From contig JAJYSW010000143.1 in NCBI GenBank assembly GCA_021793335.1, positions 1-8,301 of the forward strand: a DNA stretch of 8,301 nt, in the 5' to 3' direction. This document shows, piece by piece, positions 6,814 to 8,301 of the stretch (position 1 is its first letter; each line of letters opens with the position of its first letter). Both the position numbers and the translations under genes were made by a program. The notes beneath the pieces are model-generated. The model had not been told where the DNA came from. It saw only the letters and a program-made list of their open reading frames with translations, and did no database searches. The stretch is from Actinomycetes bacterium. GTDB lineage: Bacteria > Actinomycetota > Actinomycetes > Mycobacteriales > Micromonosporaceae.

Positions 6814-8145
6814 GTGTCACGACTGTTCGGCACCGACGGCGTCCGGGGACGGGCCAACGCCGACCTCACGCCTGAACTGGCGCTTCGACTCAGCATCGCG
6901 GCCGTCCGCGTGCTCGGCTCGGCCGACCACCGCCCCACCGTCGTCATCGGGCGAGATCCGCGCGCCTCCGGCGAGATGCTCGAAGCCGCTTCCGCCGCGG
7001 GACTCGCCGCCGCCGGAGCCGAAGTCATCGACCTCGGCGTCCTCCCCACTCCCGCAGTGGCGCATCTCACCGCCACCGCCGGGGCCGCGTTCGGCGTCAT
7101 GATCTCCGCTTCGCACAACCCCATGCCCGACAACGGCATCAAATTCTTCGCCGCCGGCGGCCGCAAACTCCCCGACGAAGTCGAGGACGCCATCGAACGC
7201 GCCATGGACGAGGCCCGTCCGTTGCCGCAGGGCGAGGCCGTCGGCCGCATCTCCCAGGCCGCCGACCCGGTCGAGAGTTATATCGAGCACCTGGTGTCGG
7301 TGTGCCCGAACTCTCTGGAGGGCCTGAAGGTCGTCGTCGACCCGGCCAACGGCGCGGCCACCCACGCCGCCCCCGAGGCATTGCGCCGCGCGGGAGCCGA
7401 GGTCATCGCCATCAACGCCGCCCCCGACGGCCGCAACATCAACGACGGCTGCGGCTCGACCCACATCGACGGGCTCCGCGCGGCCGTCGTCGCGCACGGC
7501 GCCGACGCCGGCATCGCCCTCGACGGCGACGCCGACCGCTGCCTCGCCGTCGACGCCGCCGGCGAGCCGATCGACGGCGACGCCATCATGGCGATCTTGG
7601 CGTTGGCGATGCACGAGGCCGGGAAGCTCCAAGGTGAGACACTGGTCACCACGGTGATGAGCAACCTGGGTCTGCACCAGGCGATGAGTGCGGCGGGCAT
7701 CAAACTGGAGACCACCAAGGTCGGCGACCGCTATGTCCTCGAACGCCTCACCGAAGGCGGGTTCTCGCTCGGCGGGGAGCAGTCCGGCCACATCGTCCTG
7801 CCCGAGCACGCCACCACCGGCGACGGCACCCTGACCTCGATGAGGCTGCTGGCGCGCATGACCGCGACCGGACGGAGCCTCGCCGATCTGGCCTCGGTGT
7901 TCGTTCCCGCCCCGCAGGTCCTCATCAACGTCGGCGTCGACGACAAGTCCGTGATCGAGACCGATGCCGTGCGAGAGGCCGTCGCCCAATGGCAGCACAA
8001 ACTCGGCGGCGACGGCCGGGTCCTGCTGCGACCTTCGGGCACCGAGCCGCTCGTGCGGGTCATGGTCGAAGCGTCCGAGGAACTGGTCGCGCAATCGGTC
8101 GCCGCCGAGCTCGCGTCCGTGGTCGAGAACGCTCGGACCGACTGA
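6814..8145 (+). CDS. glmM: Phosphoglucosamine mutase GlmM
   Basis: A 443-residue α-D-phosphohexomutase that interconverts glucosamine 6-phosphate and glucosamine 1-phosphate on the route to UDP-GlcNAc and peptidoglycan. The N-terminus RLFGTDGVRG (3-12) is GlmM-like. The active-site phosphoserine is Ser100 in ISASHNP (97-103). The metal-binding loop is DGDADR (237-242) with Asp237, Asp239 and Asp241. The sugar-binding loop is GEQSGH (321-326) and the phosphate-binding loop RPSGTEPLVRV (406-416). Length and domain order are normal, and the RLFGTDGVRG start and the context favour GlmM over phosphomannomutase. The start is GTG at 6814 with SD AGGGGA (6801-6806) and a 7-nt spacer. rpsI upstream is the usual actinobacterial neighbour, separated by a terminator. 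No confident promoter is visible; TACGCT (6787-6792) is only a weak -10 candidate. Confidence 0.96.
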   Translation: MSRLFGTDGVRGRANADLTPELALRLSIAAVRVLGSADHRPTVVIGRDPRASGEMLEAASAAGLAAAGAEVIDLGVLPTPAVAHLTATAGAAFGVMISASHNPMPDNGIKFFAAGGRKLPDEVEDAIERAMDEARPLPQGEAVGRISQAADPVESYIEHLVSVCPNSLEGLKVVVDPANGAATHAAPEALRRAGAEVIAINAAPDGRNINDGCGSTHIDGLRAAVVAHGADAGIALDGDADRCLAVDAAGEPIDGDAIMAILALAMHEAGKLQGETLVTTVMSNLGLHQAMSAAGIKLETTKVGDRYVLERLTEGGFSLGGEQSGHIVLPEHATTGDGTLTSMRLLARMTATGRSLADLASVFVPAPQVLINVGVDDKSVIETDAVREAVAQWQHKLGGDGRVLLRPSGTEPLVRVMVEASEELVAQSVAAELASVVENARTD

Positions 8146-8199
8146 CGTCCCTGTTCAGGAAGGCCGCCGCGCGTCCTCTGAGCGATGGCGTAAGTGCAC

Positions 8200-8205
8200 T
8201 AAGCT
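8200..8205 (+). promoter_or_regulatory. -10 box of a probable leaderless promoter
   Basis: TAAGCT fits TANNNT and ends 8 bp before the ATG at 8214, the spacing at which transcription would start at or within a few bases of the start codon. No SD-like purine run lies before that ATG. No clear -35 hexamer is seen. Confidence 0.45.
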
Positions 8206-8213
8206 CTCATTTC

Positions 8214-8301
8214 ATGAATACAGCCATCGTGATCCTCGCCGTGGTGCTGCTGATAGCACTCATCCTGGTGTTCGTCGCTCTGGGCGGGCGCAACAAGCTG
8301 G
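8214..8301 (+). CDS. N-terminus of a membrane protein (partial, LemA-like?)
   Basis: The reading frame opens with ATG at 8214 and runs off the window after 29 codons. After MNTA it is an unbroken hydrophobic run (about residues 4-23, rich in Val, Leu, Ile and Ala), then GGRNKL. This reads as a single N-terminal transmembrane helix with the start of a soluble domain after it. An N-terminal helix followed by an (Y)NKLV-like stretch recalls LemA-family proteins, but 29 residues are too few to assign it. It lies 68 bp after glmM and appears to have its own leaderless promoter. Confidence 0.55.
   Translation, partial: MNTAIVILAVVLLIALILVFVALGGRNKL

Overview
The window is about 8.3 kb of very GC-rich DNA from a chromosome, almost certainly of an actinomycete. 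The support is strong G/C preference at third codon positions, frequent ATGA/GTGA stop-start overlaps, GTG starts, a ribosomal protein S9 with a long acidic Pro/Ala-rich N-terminal extension, and the actinobacterial gene order rplM-rpsI-glmM. I do not assign a genus. All genes read on the + strand.

Positions 12-5164 form one thiamin (vitamin B1) biosynthesis operon: a TPP riboswitch, then thiE, thiO, thiS, thiG, thiD and thiC. Four of the five internal junctions are 1-4 bp overlaps and the fifth is a 3-bp gap, so the genes are probably translationally coupled behind one riboswitch. ThiO (glycine to dehydroglycine), ThiS (sulfur carrier) and ThiG make the thiazole phosphate. ThiC (AIR to HMP-P) and ThiD (HMP-P to HMP-PP) make the pyrimidine. 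ThiE joins the halves into thiamin phosphate. The ThiS-activating enzyme (ThiF/MoeB type), the sulfur donor, DXP synthase and ThiL are not in the window and must be encoded elsewhere.

Positions 5165-5671 are a noncoding gap of about 500 bp. It holds hairpins that could end the thi transcript, a perfect 13-bp-arm palindrome, a likely promoter, and a leader of about 180 nt that can fold into several hairpins ahead of rplM. Positions 5672-6669 encode ribosomal proteins L13 and S9, followed by a textbook intrinsic terminator (6714-6751). glmM (6814-8145), for phosphoglucosamine mutase of the UDP-GlcNAc/peptidoglycan precursor pathway, comes next. The last 88 bases start a membrane protein that runs off the window and looks leaderless.

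Most of the window is conserved housekeeping DNA, and I see no defence, mobile or secondary-metabolite system. The points that merit a second look are noncoding: the thiC-rplM gap with its palindrome and folded L13 leader, the SD-containing bulge next to the rplM start, the promoter-like sequence just before the rpsI terminator, and the riboswitch/SD arrangement. The one protein-level oddity is substitutions at normally conserved phosphate-site positions of ThiE.
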